Positions 8,162-17,770 of a stretch of DNA of 34,133 nucleotides are shown here, piece by piece. The notes under the pieces were generated by a model. It made no database searches, was not told where the DNA came from, and saw only the letters and a program-made list of their open reading frames with translations. Source of the DNA: Candidatus Burkholderia humilis (GTDB lineage: Bacteria; Pseudomonadota; Gammaproteobacteria; Burkholderiales; Burkholderiaceae); the NCBI GenBank assembly GCA_001184405.1, contig LFMX01000046.1, forward strand, positions 1 through 34,133, in the 5' to 3' direction. The stretch's first letter is position 1. Each line of letters begins with the position of its first letter. The position numbers and the translations under genes are program-made.

Positions 8162-9142
8162 ATGCGTCGATTCTGGCTGCCGCTTTTGGTTTCCGTTCTG
8201 CTTGCCGCGTGTGGAAGCGCGCCGCAGCAGGCCGCGCGCAAGCCATCGGCGACGAGCACGGCTGCGAATCGCACGTATAAGCCGCCTGCGGGCTTTCCCA
8301 ATTTCGTCGATCACAGCGTCGGGCGCGAGGAAATCTCCATTCAGGCGATGGCGCTCGTCGGCGTGCCGTATCGCTGGGGCGGCAATACGCTGGATGCGGG
8401 TTTCGATTGCAGCGGACTCGTGCGCTATGTCGTCGATCGCGCGGCGTCCGTGAATCTGCCGCGCACGACTGCGGATATGAGCGGACGCGGCGAAAGTATC
8501 GAACCGGATGAAATCGCGCCCGGCGATCTGATCTTTTTCAACACGACCGGGCGCGCGCATTCGCATGTCGGGATTTACGTCGGCAAGCTGCGGTTTGTGA
8601 ACGCGCCATCGACCGGCGGCACCGTGCGGCTGGATTACCTGACGAATCCGTATTGGGCGAAGCGCTTCGATGGCATTCGACGCGTTGCGCCGGAGAGAAC
8701 CGCGCCGACGACGCCTTTCGATGCACCGACTTATCTCGCATCGCTTGCTTCGCCGGTGCAGAGTGCGCTGGTCGGGCGTCAAGCCGCGAATAGCGCGGAT
8801 GCGTTCGAGCCGCCGCCTTCGTTGATCAGCGCGGCGCAACGTCAAGCGCAGAGCGCGGTATCGTCCGCAACGGCAGACGCCTTCGAGCCGCCGCCCTCAT
8901 CGCTCAGCGCCGCCCAGCGTCAGGCTCAAACCGCCGTCGCGACGATCAACGCCGCGCCCGATCCGATCCAGGCCGCCGCCGATGCGTTCGAACCGCCGCC
9001 ATCGACTTCGCGCGCCGCGCAAGCCGTAGCCGAACCCGCCGATCCGCCCGTCCGCGTGATGCGTGCCTCCACCGGCTCGCTCGCGCCCAAGTCCGCACCA
9101 AGCGACGATCCGATCGCGCGTTTTGCCACGGGAAGCAACTGA
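8162..9142 (+). CDS. NlpC/P60 family lipoprotein, putative peptidoglycan endopeptidase
   Basis: A signal peptide with lipobox LLAAC (lipidated Cys17) sends the protein to the periplasmic face of a membrane. The NlpC/P60 domain (about residues 58-150) has catalytic Cys83 in FDCSGLV and His135 in HSHVGIYVG, with Asn147 at the third polar position. Family members of this type cleave peptide cross-links of peptidoglycan during growth. From about residue 210 the protein is a disordered Ala/Pro-rich tail in which the element ADAFEPPPS occurs three times. That tail makes it longer (326 residues) than the common Spr-like enzymes. ATG 8162 is the only plausible start, though no good ribosome site precedes it. 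Intact. Confidence 0.88.
   Translation: MRRFWLPLLVSVLLAACGSAPQQAARKPSATSTAANRTYKPPAGFPNFVDHSVGREEISIQAMALVGVPYRWGGNTLDAGFDCSGLVRYVVDRAASVNLPRTTADMSGRGESIEPDEIAPGDLIFFNTTGRAHSHVGIYVGKLRFVNAPSTGGTVRLDYLTNPYWAKRFDGIRRVAPERTAPTTPFDAPTYLASLASPVQSALVGRQAANSADAFEPPPSLISAAQRQAQSAVSSATADAFEPPPSSLSAAQRQAQTAVATINAAPDPIQAAADAFEPPPSTSRAAQAVAEPADPPVRVMRASTGSLAPKSAPSDDPIARFATGSN
8795..9009 (+). repeat. Three in-frame repeats of ADAFEPPPS in the lipoprotein tail
   Basis: Copies begin at 8795, 8873 and 8978. The first two are followed by a shared segment reading SAAQRQAQ and then SAV or TAV, giving a period of 78 bases (26 residues). The third copy has drifted to a 105-base spacing. This is internal gene duplication within a coding region. 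Confidence 0.85.
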
Positions 9143-9231
9143 CGCTCGCTCCGCCTCTCTGCTATCGTGTCCCGACACCCCGCGTATCGCGGAAAACGAA
9201 CGACGCAAACAGGCTTAGGAGCGAAACCATC

Positions 9232-9849
9232 ATGGACCTCGGTTTTGCAGGCAAGGTCGTCCTGATCACGGGCGGTAGCAAGGGCATCGGCTTTGCATGC
9301 GCGAAGGCGTTTGCGAGCGAAGGCGCCAAAGTCGCGATCGTCTCGCGCGATGCGCCAATCTCGCCCACGCACGCGAACAACTGGCCAAAGATGGCCATCA
9401 CGTTCACCTCGCGCGCGCTGATCTGCATGAGGCACATAGCGCGGAAGATGTGGTCGAGGAAGCGAGCGCGGCGCTCGGACCCATCGACATTCTGATCAAC
9501 AGTGCGGGCGTCGCGCGCCGCTACGATCCCGATTCGCTCGATGCTGCCGCCTACAAAGCCGCGATGGACGCGAAATATTTTTCGTATGTCTATCCGCAGC
9601 AAGTCGTGCTCATACCGGGCGCGACGCTGACCGAACGCGTCGAAGAAGCGCTTGCGCTCGAGGCGCAGCGGCTGGGCGTCACGCGCGATCAGGCGCTCGC
9701 CGACAGCCAGGCCAAGGTACCGATGATGGGGCCGCTACGCAAAACCAGAGGAAATCGCCGATGTCGCGCTCTTTCTGGCGAGCCGTCGCGCAAGTTACGT
9801 GTCGGGCGTGATCATCCCGATGGACGGAGTATCGTCGCTGATCATTTGA
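9232..9849 (+). pseudogene. Broken short-chain dehydrogenase/reductase
   Basis: The start has a good ribosome site (AGGAG at 9217-9221) and the NAD(P) motif TGGSKGIG. One base is missing near 9350, so the sequence continues in the next frame (LAHAREQLAKDG, ILINSAGVARR). Near 9588 the text jumps from AMDAKYFSYVY straight to PGATLTERV. The central 60 or so residues, with the catalytic Tyr-x-x-x-Lys, are gone. An extra A in a run near 9735-9740 shifts the frame again before EEIADVALFLAS and the stop at 9847. Three independent lesions make it a certain pseudogene. Its former substrate cannot be named. It converges on the Pit gene. Confidence 0.9.
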
Positions 9850-9891
9850 TGGTCGCGGGCTCGCTGAACGAACGCGAGCCCGCCGAATGGC

Positions 9892-10902
9892 CTAGAGGAA
9901 CCGGTGGCCGACCCACCAGCCCGCCGCCGCGAGCAAAGCCGACGCGGGAATCGTCAAAATCCACGCCCACACGATATTGCCCGCCACGCCCCAGCGCACC
10001 GCGCTGAACTTCTGCGTCGCGCCGACGCCGACGATTGCGCCGGTGATCGTGTGCGTCGTGGAAACCGGAATGCCGAGGAACGACGCGACGAACAGCGTTA
10101 GCGCCCCGCCCGTCTCCGCGCAGAAACCGCCGACGGGCTTGAGCTTGGTGATCTTCTGGCCCATCGTGCGCACGATTCGCCAGCCGCCGAACAGCGTGCC
10201 GAGACCCATCGACAGATAGCACAGACCGATGACCCAGATCGGCGGCGCTTCGGCCGTTGCGGATGCGTAACCTGTCGCGATCAGCAGCATCCAGATAATG
10301 CCGATGGTCTTCTGGGCATCGTTACCGCCGTGCCCGAGCGAATACAGGCCTGCGGACACGAGTTGCAAATGCCGGAAACGCTGGTCGATCTTCGACGGCG
10401 GCGTGCGGAAATACATCCACGACACGAGCAGCATGAAAAACGAGCCGAGGATGAAACCGAGAATCGGCGAGATGAAGATAAACGCGATGGTCTTGAGCAG
10501 CCCGTCCCAATTCAGCGAACCCCAACCGGATTTCGCCAGCCCCGCGCCGACCAGCCCGCCGATCAGCGCATGCGACGAACTCGACGGAATGCCGTAAATC
10601 CACGTGACGACGTTCCAGCCGATCGCGCCGCCGAGCGCGCCGAAAATGACGTAGTGGTCGACGATATTCGGGTCGATCGTTCCTTTGCCGACCGTCGCGG
10701 CCACCTTCAAATGAAAAATGAAATACGCGATGACGTTGAACGCGGCGGCAAAGGCAACCGCTTGCTGCGGTTTGAGCACGCCGGTCGAGACGACCGTGGC
10801 GATGGAATTGGCGGCGTCGTGAAACCCGTTCATGAAGTCGAACAGAAGCGCGACGATGACGAGCAGGCTGACGGTCCAGATGGCGAGTTGAATCGAATGC
10901 AT
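9892..10902 (-). CDS. pit: Low-affinity inorganic phosphate transporter (Pit family)
   Basis: Integral membrane protein of 336 residues that imports metal-phosphate by proton symport. The duplicated PiT signatures are visible: FDFMNGFHDAANSIATVVST near the N-terminus and GGNDAQKTIGI near residue 195, followed by a second NTHTI-like segment (VSTTHTITGAIVG). About ten hydrophobic helices can be counted. It lies 101 bases downstream of a DUF47 gene in the same direction, the usual arrangement for PiT transporters and their PhoU-like partner. Intact. Confidence 0.93.
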   Translation of the reverse strand: MHSIQLAIWTVSLLVIVALLFDFMNGFHDAANSIATVVSTGVLKPQQAVAFAAAFNVIAYFIFHLKVAATVGKGTIDPNIVDHYVIFGALGGAIGWNVVTWIYGIPSSSSHALIGGLVGAGLAKSGWGSLNWDGLLKTIAFIFISPILGFILGSFFMLLVSWMYFRTPPSKIDQRFRHLQLVSAGLYSLGHGGNDAQKTIGIIWMLLIATGYASATAEAPPIWVIGLCYLSMGLGTLFGGWRIVRTMGQKITKLKPVGGFCAETGGALTLFVASFLGIPVSTTHTITGAIVGVGATQKFSAVRWGVAGNIVWAWILTIPASALLAAAGWWVGHRFL

Positions 10903-10970
10903 CGGATGTGTTGTGTTCTGACCGGCGCGTCACGCCGGATGTCGTCGTACCTCGGCGCGCGCGTCTCGTA

Positions 10971-11006
10971 TGATCACGCGCGCCACGGGCACGGGCGGCG
11001 TGATCA
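10971..11006 (-). other. Inverted repeat between the DUF47 gene and pit
   Basis: TGATCACGC (10971-10979) and GCGTGATCA (10998-11006) are perfect complements around an 18-base loop. The DUF47 stop codon lies in the second arm. It has no T run, so it may stabilise or attenuate the message between the two genes rather than end it. Confidence 0.5.
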
Positions 11007-11630
11007 GGCGTTTTCCAGTACGATCCCTTCGATGATGTTCGCGACGTCTTCGCACTTGTCGGTGATCGTTTCCAGCAGTTCGTAGATCGCCTTGAGCTTG
11101 ATGAGCGTCTTCACGTCGTCTTCCTCGCGAAAGAGCTTGGACATGGCCGAACGCAGCACGCGGTCGGCGTCCGATTCCAGACGATCGATTTCCTCGCAAA
11201 TCTTCAGGATTTCGCTAGCGCGCTTCATATCCGCGAGCAATTCGACGGCCTGCTGCACGCGCACCACCGTCGCCGTGACGATATGCGCGAGCTGGCTCGC
11301 TTCGGACGTCACCGAGCGCACGTCATACAGCGAAATGGCCGTGGCGACGTCCTCCATCAGGTCGAGGATGTCGTCCATCGTGGTGATGAGCTTGTGGATT
11401 TCGTCGCGGTCGAGCGGCGTGATGAACGTCTTGTGCAACAGGTCGATGGTTTCGTGCGTCAGCTTGTCGGCACGTTTTTCGTTCGCCTGAACGTTCTGCT
11501 TGTGGACTTCCGCTTCGTCCAGGTTGTCGATCAGTAATTCGAGCTCGCGGCTTGCATCGACCATGCATTTCGCGTGCGCATTGAAAATCTCGAAGAATTT
11601 GCCCTCGGTGGGCATAAAACGACCGAACAT
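11004..11630 (-). CDS. DUF47 family protein, PhoU-like partner of Pit
   Basis: All-helical protein of 208 residues, resembling PhoU, with the N-terminal motif MFGRFMPTEGKFFEIFNAHA. Many charged heptads suggest helical bundles (residues 30-200), and there is no signal peptide or membrane helix. DUF47 proteins are encoded next to PiT transporters in many bacteria and are thought to control them; that role here follows from position. A GCGGGA ribosome site precedes the ATG. Intact. Confidence 0.9.
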   Translation of the reverse strand: MFGRFMPTEGKFFEIFNAHAKCMVDASRELELLIDNLDEAEVHKQNVQANEKRADKLTHETIDLLHKTFITPLDRDEIHKLITTMDDILDLMEDVATAISLYDVRSVTSEASQLAHIVTATVVRVQQAVELLADMKRASEILKICEEIDRLESDADRVLRSAMSKLFREEDDVKTLIKLKAIYELLETITDKCEDVANIIEGIVLENA

Positions 11631-11768
11631 GTAATTCCCGCTAAATGGGTCAATACGACAGACATCAAACTAACATATTGTACCTTTGCGCGGCACCGCA
11701 CGCACCGCGCGAACATGCCGCGCGGCGCAGGTGCAGACAAGGCTTGACAGTTGATGCAGCGTGACGGC

Positions 11769-13160
11769 TTATTCGCTGCCGTAGAAGCTCTGAGCGCCGG
11801 CGAAGTTGTCAAACTTCGTGTATTGGCCGTGGAAAGTAAGGCGAACCGGGCCGATCGGACCGTTACGCTGTTTGCCGATAATGATTTCCGCCGTGCCCTT
11901 GTCCGGGCTGTCGGGGTTGTAAACTTCGTCGCGGTAAATAAAGAGAATCACGTCCGCGTCCTGTTCGATAGCGCCGGATTCCCGCAGATCGGACATGATC
12001 GGGCGCTTGCTCGGCCGCTGTTCCAGACCGCGATTCAACTGCGACAACGCAATCACCGGGACATCGAGTTCTTTCGCCAGGCTCTTCAGCGAACGCGAAA
12101 TCTCTGAGATTTCCGTCGCGCGGTTTTCGCCGCCGCTGCCGGAGCCCGACATCAGCTGCAAATAATCGACGATGATCAGCCCGAGCTTGCCGCACTGACG
12201 CGACAACCGCCGCGCGCGCGAGCGCAATTCCATCGGATTCAGACCACCGGTTTCATCGATGAAAAGCTGCGCCTCGCTCATTTTCTGCACCGCGTGCGTA
12301 AGCTTCGGCCAGTCCTCGTCGGTCAGGCGGCCGGTTCGCATGCGGTGCTGGTCGAGCCGGCCGACCGAGCCGAGCATACGCATCGTCAATTGCGTGCCGG
12401 GCATTTCCATCGAGAACACTGCGACGGGCAAGCCGTACTCGACCGCGACGTATTCGCCGATGTTCATCGAAAACGCTGTTTTACCCATCGACGGGCGCCC
12501 TGCCACGATGATCAATTCGCCGCCGTGCATGCCGGACGTCATGCGGTCCAGGTCGACGAAACCGGTCGGCGTGCCGGTGACATCGCTCGGATTGGCCGTG
12601 TGATACAGCGTGTCGATGCGCTCGACCACCTGTGTCAGCAACGGTCCGATTTCGAGAAAGCCCTGCGTGCCGCGCGCGCCGTATTCGGCAATGGAAAACA
12701 CGCGCGCTTCGGCTTCGTCCAGAATCTGGCGGACTTCCTTGCCTTGCGGATTGAACGCATCGGCGGAAATTTCGTCTGCGACCGACACGAGCCGCCGCAG
12801 CACGGCGCGATCGCGCACGATTTCCGCATAACGGCGAATATTGGCTGCGCTCGGCGTGTTCTGCGCCAGCGCGTTCAGATACGCAAGCCCGCCGACTTCC
12901 TCGGCCTTGCCGGAACTCGTCAGCGATTCGTAGACGGTGATCACGTCGGCCGGACGCGTGGACGCGATCAGCTTGCCGATATGCTCGTAAATGATGCGAT
13001 GGTCATAGCGATAAAAATCGCTTTGCGCTATGACATCGGCGATGCGGTCCCATGCCACGTTGTCCAGCAGCAGGCCGCCGATGACCGATTGTTCGGCCTC
13101 GATCGAGTGCGGTGGGACCTTCAGCGCATCGAGTTGCGGATCTTTGGACGGAGCGTTCAT
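11769..13160 (-). CDS. dnaB: Replicative DNA helicase DnaB
   Basis: Hexameric 5'-3' helicase that unwinds the replication fork and binds primase. The N-terminal helical domain (residues 15-120) begins VPPHSIEAEQSVIGGLLLDN. A linker and the RecA-like domain follow, with Walker A GRPSMGKT near residues 221-228, Walker B LIIVDYLQLM, and an SQLNRGLEQRP stretch that includes the arginine-finger region. The 463 residues are the usual length. It follows rplI but is separated by a terminator, so it probably has its own promoter in the 108-base gap. Intact, as expected for an essential gene. Confidence 0.97.
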   Translation of the reverse strand: MNAPSKDPQLDALKVPPHSIEAEQSVIGGLLLDNVAWDRIADVIAQSDFYRYDHRIIYEHIGKLIASTRPADVITVYESLTSSGKAEEVGGLAYLNALAQNTPSAANIRRYAEIVRDRAVLRRLVSVADEISADAFNPQGKEVRQILDEAEARVFSIAEYGARGTQGFLEIGPLLTQVVERIDTLYHTANPSDVTGTPTGFVDLDRMTSGMHGGELIIVAGRPSMGKTAFSMNIGEYVAVEYGLPVAVFSMEMPGTQLTMRMLGSVGRLDQHRMRTGRLTDEDWPKLTHAVQKMSEAQLFIDETGGLNPMELRSRARRLSRQCGKLGLIIVDYLQLMSGSGSGGENRATEISEISRSLKSLAKELDVPVIALSQLNRGLEQRPSKRPIMSDLRESGAIEQDADVILFIYRDEVYNPDSPDKGTAEIIIGKQRNGPIGPVRLTFHGQYTKFDNFAGAQSFYGSE

Positions 13161-13207
13161 GGGGTGGAATTATCGATGAAATACGTGGTGCGCTACACCC
13201 TTCAGAC

Positions 13208-13237
13208 AAAAAAAGGAGCCGCGGAGGCTCCCTTTTT
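13208..13237 (-). terminator. Terminator of the rpsF-priB-rpsR-rplI operon
   Basis: GGAGCC (13215-13220) and GGCTCC (13226-13231) pair around a five-base loop. Seven As on the left give seven Us in the leftward transcript, and five Ts on the right make it bidirectional. A second small hairpin, GAGGCG-TGA-CGCCTC, lies at 13246-13260 just after the rplI stop. Confidence 0.9.
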
Positions 13238-13268
13238 CGCGATACGAGGCGTGACGCCTCGCGCCGGC

Positions 13269-13724
13269 TTACGCGTGTTCGCCGAGCACCGACACCGTGA
13301 CGTCGACGAGAACGTCCGTGTGCAGCGCCACTTGAACCGGATGGTCGCCGACCAGCTTGATCGGGCCTTGCGGCAGACGCACTTGCGACTTTTCGACTTC
13401 TGCGAAGCCTTGCTTCTTCAGCGCATCAGCGATGTCCGCGTTCGTCACCGAACCGAACAGACGGCCGTCGACGCCCACCTTCTGGCCGATCTGAACCGTG
13501 AAGCCGTTCAGCTTTTCGCCTTGAGCCTGAGTGGCTGCCAGCTTTTCAGCGGCGACCCTTTCGAGGTCCGCGCGGCGAACTTCGAATTCAGCGATTGCGT
13601 CCTTGGTCGCGCGGCGAGCCTTCTTGCCGGGGATCAGGAAGTTACGTGCGTAGCCGTCCTTGACCTTGACGATATCGCCGAGGTTGCCCAGGTTGACGAC
13701 CTTTTCCAAAAGAATGATTTGCAT
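13269..13724 (-). CDS. rplI: 50S ribosomal protein L9
   Basis: The 151-residue protein has the N-terminal 23S rRNA-binding domain ([26 protein letters not shown]). A long connecting helix (residues 45-75) and a C-terminal domain ending [12 protein letters not shown] follow. The length is normal and it is intact. It is the last gene of the conserved rpsF-priB-rpsR-rplI operon, 28 bases after rpsR. Confidence 0.98.
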   Translation of the reverse strand: MQIILLEKVVNLGNLGDIVKVKDGYARNFLIPGKKARRATKDAIAEFEVRRADLERVAAEKLAATQAQGEKLNGFTVQIGQKVGVDGRLFGSVTNADIADALKKQGFAEVEKSQVRLPQGPIKLVGDHPVQVALHTDVLVDVTVSVLGEHA

Positions 13725-13752
13725 TTTTGGCTTTCCTTAGTGCGTCGTCTGA

Positions 13753-14028
13753 TTAGGCCTTGTGCAGGTCGGTGTACGGCAGGAGCGCGAGGAAACGCGC
13801 ACGCTTGATTGCCGTGTCGAGCTGGCGCTGATAGTGCGCCTTCGTGCCAGTCAGACGAGCCGGCGTGATCTTGCCGTTTTCGCCGATGAAGTCCTTCAGC
13901 GTTTCCGTGTCCTTGTAGTCGATGTACTCGACACCGGCTGCCGTGAAACGGCAGAACTTCTTGCGCTTGAAGAGCGGGTTTTGTTGCTGACGACGCTTGT
14001 CGAATTTCTTACCAGTCAGGCGGGGCAT
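13753..14028 (-). CDS. rpsR: 30S ribosomal protein S18
   Basis: Small-subunit protein of 91 residues that pairs with S6. The body carries the family signature ([20 protein letters not shown], then [15 protein letters not shown]). The basic N-terminal extension is longer than in E. coli, as is common in this group. The start lies two bases after the priB stop. Intact. Confidence 0.98.
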   Translation of the reverse strand: MPRLTGKKFDKRRQQQNPLFKRKKFCRFTAAGVEYIDYKDTETLKDFIGENGKITPARLTGTKAHYQRQLDTAIKRARFLALLPYTDLHKA

Positions 14029-14030
14029 GA

Positions 14031-14330
14031 TTAGTCTTTTCCAATGTCCTGCAATTCTGTGATGTGAAACACCAAGGTTCGCGCGTTACGGCTTCGCTTC
14101 GCCAGAAAGCCCGTGAAGCGTGTTTCGACGCCCATCGGACAGCTTTCCAGTCTGCCGCTCGCTTCGCCGGCCGCTACCGCCTGCAGTGTCAGTTCGACTT
14201 TCCGGGCGATGCCCGCTTCGACGACTTCTGCCGCGTGTTGCAACGTGCAGCTTGCGATCGGGATGCCGGCGGGCGTGTACCGTACCGGTTCGCGTTCCAC
14301 GACGCTTGCTGTCAGTTGCAGCCGGTTCAC
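14031..14330 (-). CDS. priB: Primosomal replication protein N (PriB)
   Basis: Single-stranded DNA-binding OB-fold protein of 99 residues that helps PriA reload the helicase at stalled forks. The N-terminus reads [20 protein letters not shown] from a GTG start at 14330. The typical strand [19 protein letters not shown] lies near the end. Position between rpsF and rpsR is the classical context. Intact. Confidence 0.95.
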   Translation of the reverse strand: MNRLQLTASVVEREPVRYTPAGIPIASCTLQHAAEVVEAGIARKVELTLQAVAAGEASGRLESCPMGVETRFTGFLAKRSRNARTLVFHITELQDIGKD

Positions 14331-14363
14331 TTAAACCTTGGTGGCCGTGACGAATGAATTCTC

Positions 14364-14735
14364 TTAAGCCTGCGCTTCGGACGGCTGGCTGGCTGCCTTC
14401 TTGGCTTCTTCGCGCTGCACTTCCTTCATCATCGGCGACGGGCCGGTTTCGGCCTTCTTCATCTTGACGATGAGGTGACGCAGAACCGCGTCGTTGAACT
14501 TGAATGCGTGTTCGAGTTCTTCGAGCGTAGCCTGGTCGCATTCGATGTTCATGCAGACGTAGTGAGCCTTCGCGAGTTTCTCGATCATGTAAGCCAGTTG
14601 GCGACGGCCCCAGTCTTCGATACGGTGGATCTGGCCACCGTGCGACGTGATCGTGTTCTTGTAGCGCTCGATCATCGCGGGCACTTGCTCGCTTTGATCG
14701 GGATGCACGATAAAGACGATTTCGTAATGACGCAT
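14364..14735 (-). CDS. rpsF: 30S ribosomal protein S6
   Basis: 123 residues beginning [20 protein letters not shown]. The upstream ATG at 14795 would add 20 unrelated residues; ATG 14735 is right because an AAGGAG ribosome site lies just before it (14741-14746) and the protein then matches the family. It ends in an acidic, Ala-rich tail typical of S6. It is the first gene of the operon. Intact. Confidence 0.97.
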   Translation of the reverse strand: MRHYEIVFIVHPDQSEQVPAMIERYKNTITSHGGQIHRIEDWGRRQLAYMIEKLAKAHYVCMNIECDQATLEELEHAFKFNDAVLRHLIVKMKKAETGPSPMMKEVQREEAKKAASQPSEAQA

Positions 14736-14809
14736 ATTCACTCCTTGTGCGAACTTTTGGATAGAAGCCACCCGGGCGCCGGACCGGTGCGGCAAGTGAG
14801 AAGCTAAAG

Positions 14810-14838
14810 ACTATAGCTTTTTGTATGCGCTCGTGCAA
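14810..14838 (-). promoter_or_regulatory. Putative promoter of the rpsF operon
   Basis: On the minus strand TTGCAC (14833-14838), 17 bases, then TATAGT (14810-14815), about 75 bases before the rpsF start. The -10 is good (5 of 6); the -35 keeps only TTG. Confidence 0.5.
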
Positions 14839-14858
14839 TTGCAATTTCGAGCGCGTTT

Positions 14859-15797
14859 TCAAAGAGTTAGCGGTTCGCTCGGCAACGTCAGCCGGCCGCT
14901 CCAATATCCCGGCTGCGCGTAAATTTCCTTAAGATAATCAATGAAATAGCGCACGCGCGCCGGAATGTACCGCTGTTACGGGTAGACCGCGAGGATGTCG
15001 TAATCGGGCAATTCGAATTCGTCGAGCACGGTTTCCAGTTCGCCCGATTCCAATTGCCGCTGGATTTCCCACGTTGAGCGCCAACCGAGCCCCAGCTCTT
15101 CCGATGCCCGGCGATGCAGCAGTTCACCGTTGTTGCAATCGAGATTGCCGGTCACGCGCACCGTCACCACTTTGCCGTTGCGTCGGAAGTACCAGCCGCG
15201 ATTCTGTCCGCCTTGCAGATTGAACGCGAGGCAATTGTGATTCGGCAAATCCTCGAGCGTTTTCGGCCGGCCGTGCTTTTTGAAATACGCGGGCGTGCCG
15301 CAGACCACGCGCCGGTTGCTTGCCAGCTTCACTGCGACGAAGTTCGGATCGACCGCGCCGCCGATGCGTATCGACAGGTCATAGCCTTCGCGCACCAGAT
15401 CGACGACACAGTCGGTCAGATTGAACGACATCTGCAACTCGGGTTTGTCGCGCACGAACGGGGGGCGTGTGGGGCGCGACGTGCATGCGCCCGAACGCCG
15501 CCGGCGCCGACACGATCAGATGTGCCCGCCTACCGCACGCCGTCCCGCCGCGAGTTCATTCTCCGCCTGATCCCAGTCGGCGAGCAGATTCTTGCAGCGG
15601 TTGAGAAACGCCGCGCCGTCTTCGCTGATCACGAGCCGCCGCGTCGAGCGATACATCAGCTTCACGCCGATGCGTTTCTCCAGCGCATCGATACGTCGTC
15701 CGAGAATCACGGGCGACACGCCCTCCTCCAGCGCCGCCGCGAGACTGCCGGCTTCGGCCACGCGCACGAAGGTTTCGATCTGTTTGAAGCGGTCCAT
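14859..15797 (-). pseudogene. Broken LysR-family regulator divergent from gcl
   Basis: The helix-turn-helix N-terminus (MDRFKQIETFVRVAEAGSLA) has a GGGAGA ribosome site. Around 15516-15525 an indel puts a stop after AVGGHI. Near 15465, at a run of six Cs, the frame shifts back into RDKPELQMSFNLTD and the effector domain. A CAG/CAA-to-TAA change at 14976-14978 then stops the chain, although the same frame goes on to a normal end at 14859. That is two frameshifts and a nonsense codon. Position opposite gcl suggests it once controlled the glyoxylate cluster. Confidence 0.9.
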
Positions 15798-15965
15798 CTC
15801 TCGTCTCCCGCCAGTGTCCTGTCACGCGGACATTCGATACTTTTAGTTTGGAAAAAAGCGATTGCCGCTGATCTTATCAAACCTTTTTCACAGATTTAAA
15901 GTGCAACGGAACCCTGCTTCTTTGCAGACAGCGATTTCGGATAGAGACCCCAGAAGGAGACAACC

Positions 15966-17723
15966 ATGCCCAAGATGAGAGCCGTCGACGCAGCCGTCCT
16001 CGTGCTGGAAAAAGAAGGAATCGATACCGCGTTCGGCGTGCCGGGCGCGGCCATCAACCCGTTCTACTCGGCGATGAAAAAGTCCGGCGGCATCAGCCAC
16101 GTGCTGGTGCGCCACGTGGAAGGCGCACCGTATATGGCCGAAGGGTATACGCGTGCGCAACCGGGCAACATCGGCGTTTGTATCAGCACGTCGGGCTCGG
16201 CGGGCACGGACATGATTACCGGCCTCTACTCCGCCCAGGCCGATTCGATCCCCATTCTCGCGATCACCGGCCAGGCGTCGCGCGCACGTCTGTACAAGGA
16301 AGATTTCCAGGCCGTCGATATCGAATCGATCGCCAAGCCCGTCACGAAATGGGCCGTCACCGTGCGTGAGCCGGCGCTCGTGCCGCGCGTGTTCCAGCAG
16401 GCGTTCCATCTGATGCGCTCGGGCCGTCCGGGTCCGGTGCTGGTCGATTTGCCGATCGACGTGCAAATGGCCGAAATCGAATTCGACATCGACACGTACG
16501 AGCCGCTGCCGGTCTATAAACCGAAAGCGACGCGCGCGCAGATCGAAAAAGCATTGACGATGCTGAATGATGCGGACAAGCCGCTGATCGTTTCGGGCGG
16601 CGGCGTGTTGAACGCAGCGGCAGAAAACTTGCTCGTGCAGTTCGCGGAAACGCTCGGCGTGCCCGTCATTCCGACGCTGATGTCCCTTGGGGCGCGATTC
16701 CCGACGATCACCCGCTGATGGCCGGCATGTGCGGCTTGCAGACCTCGCACCGCTACGGCAACGCGACGATGCTCGCCTCCGACTTCGTGCTCGGCATCGG
16801 CAATCGCTGGGCGAATCGGCATACGGGCAGCGTCGAGGTTTACACCAAGGGCCGTAAGTTCGTGCACGTGGATATCGAGCCGACGCAGATCGGCCGCGTG
16901 TTCGGGCCGGACCTCGGCATCGTGTCGGACGCGAAAGCTGCATTCGAACTGTTCGTCGAAATGGCGAAGGAATGGAAGGCCGCGGGCAAACTGAAAGACC
17001 GCGGCGCGTGGGTCGCGGATTGCCAGCAGCGCAAGACGCACTTCGAAAACGTGCCGATGAAGCCGCAGCGCGTGTACGAAGAAATTAACCTCGCGTTCGA
17101 TCGCGACACGTGTTTCGTTTCGACGATCGGTCTCTCGCAAATTGCGGGTGCGCAATTCCTGCACGTGTTCAAGGCGCGCAACTGGATCAACTGCGGTCAG
17201 GCCGGCCCGCTCGGCTGGACGATTCCCGCCGCGCTCGGCGTGCGTGCGGCCGATCCGCAACGCAAGATCGTCGCGCTGTCGGGCGACTATGACTTCCAGT
17301 TCATGATCGAAGAACTCGCGGTCAGCGCGCAATTCAAGCTGCCGTACGTGCATGTGGTCGTGAACAACTCGTATCTCGGTCTGATCCGTCAGGCGCAGCG
17401 CGGCTTCGACATGGATTACTGCGTGCAGCTCGCGTTCGACAACATCAACGCCGGAACTCGAAGGCTATGGCGTGGATCACGTCGCGGTGGCCGAGGGTCT
17501 GGGCTGCAAGGCGCTGCGCGTGTTCAAGCCGGAAGAGATTGCGCCGGCGCTGAAGGAAGCGCGTGCGCTGGCTGAGAAGCATCAGGTGCCGGTCGTCGTC
17601 GAAATGATTTTGGAGCGCGTGACCAACATTGCGATGGGCACGGAAATCGACGCGATCAACGAGTTCGAAGAGCTCGCCGAAACGAAGGCGGATGCACCGA
17701 CCGCCGTGACGCCGCTCGACTGA
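15966..17723 (+). pseudogene. gcl: Broken glyoxylate carboligase (tartronate-semialdehyde synthase)
   Basis: The intact enzyme is ThDP- and FAD-dependent and joins two glyoxylates to tartronate semialdehyde and CO2. An AAGGAG ribosome site precedes ATG 15966. The first 238 or so residues read normally ([16 protein letters not shown]) up to PVIPTLM. An indel at 16682-16690 then leads to a stop at 16716. The next segment, from [15 protein letters not shown] to AFDNINA, is in another frame. A two-base loss near 17451 moves the last part ([20 protein letters not shown]) to a third frame that ends at 17723. The total span fits a full-length gene of about 590 residues. Confidence 0.93.
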
Positions 17724-17770
17724 AGCAACACGCATCGAGCGTTCCACTGACCGACCACCAGGAAAGAACA

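Noticed and set aside
8795..9009. CRISPR-like repeats
   Set aside because: The three repeats are in frame within a gene, unevenly spaced and encode a protein motif; no array or cas gene is near.
12294..13808. A 504-codon plus-strand open frame opposite dnaB and rplI
   Set aside because: It is the complement of two certain essential genes and has no family resemblance or ribosome site.
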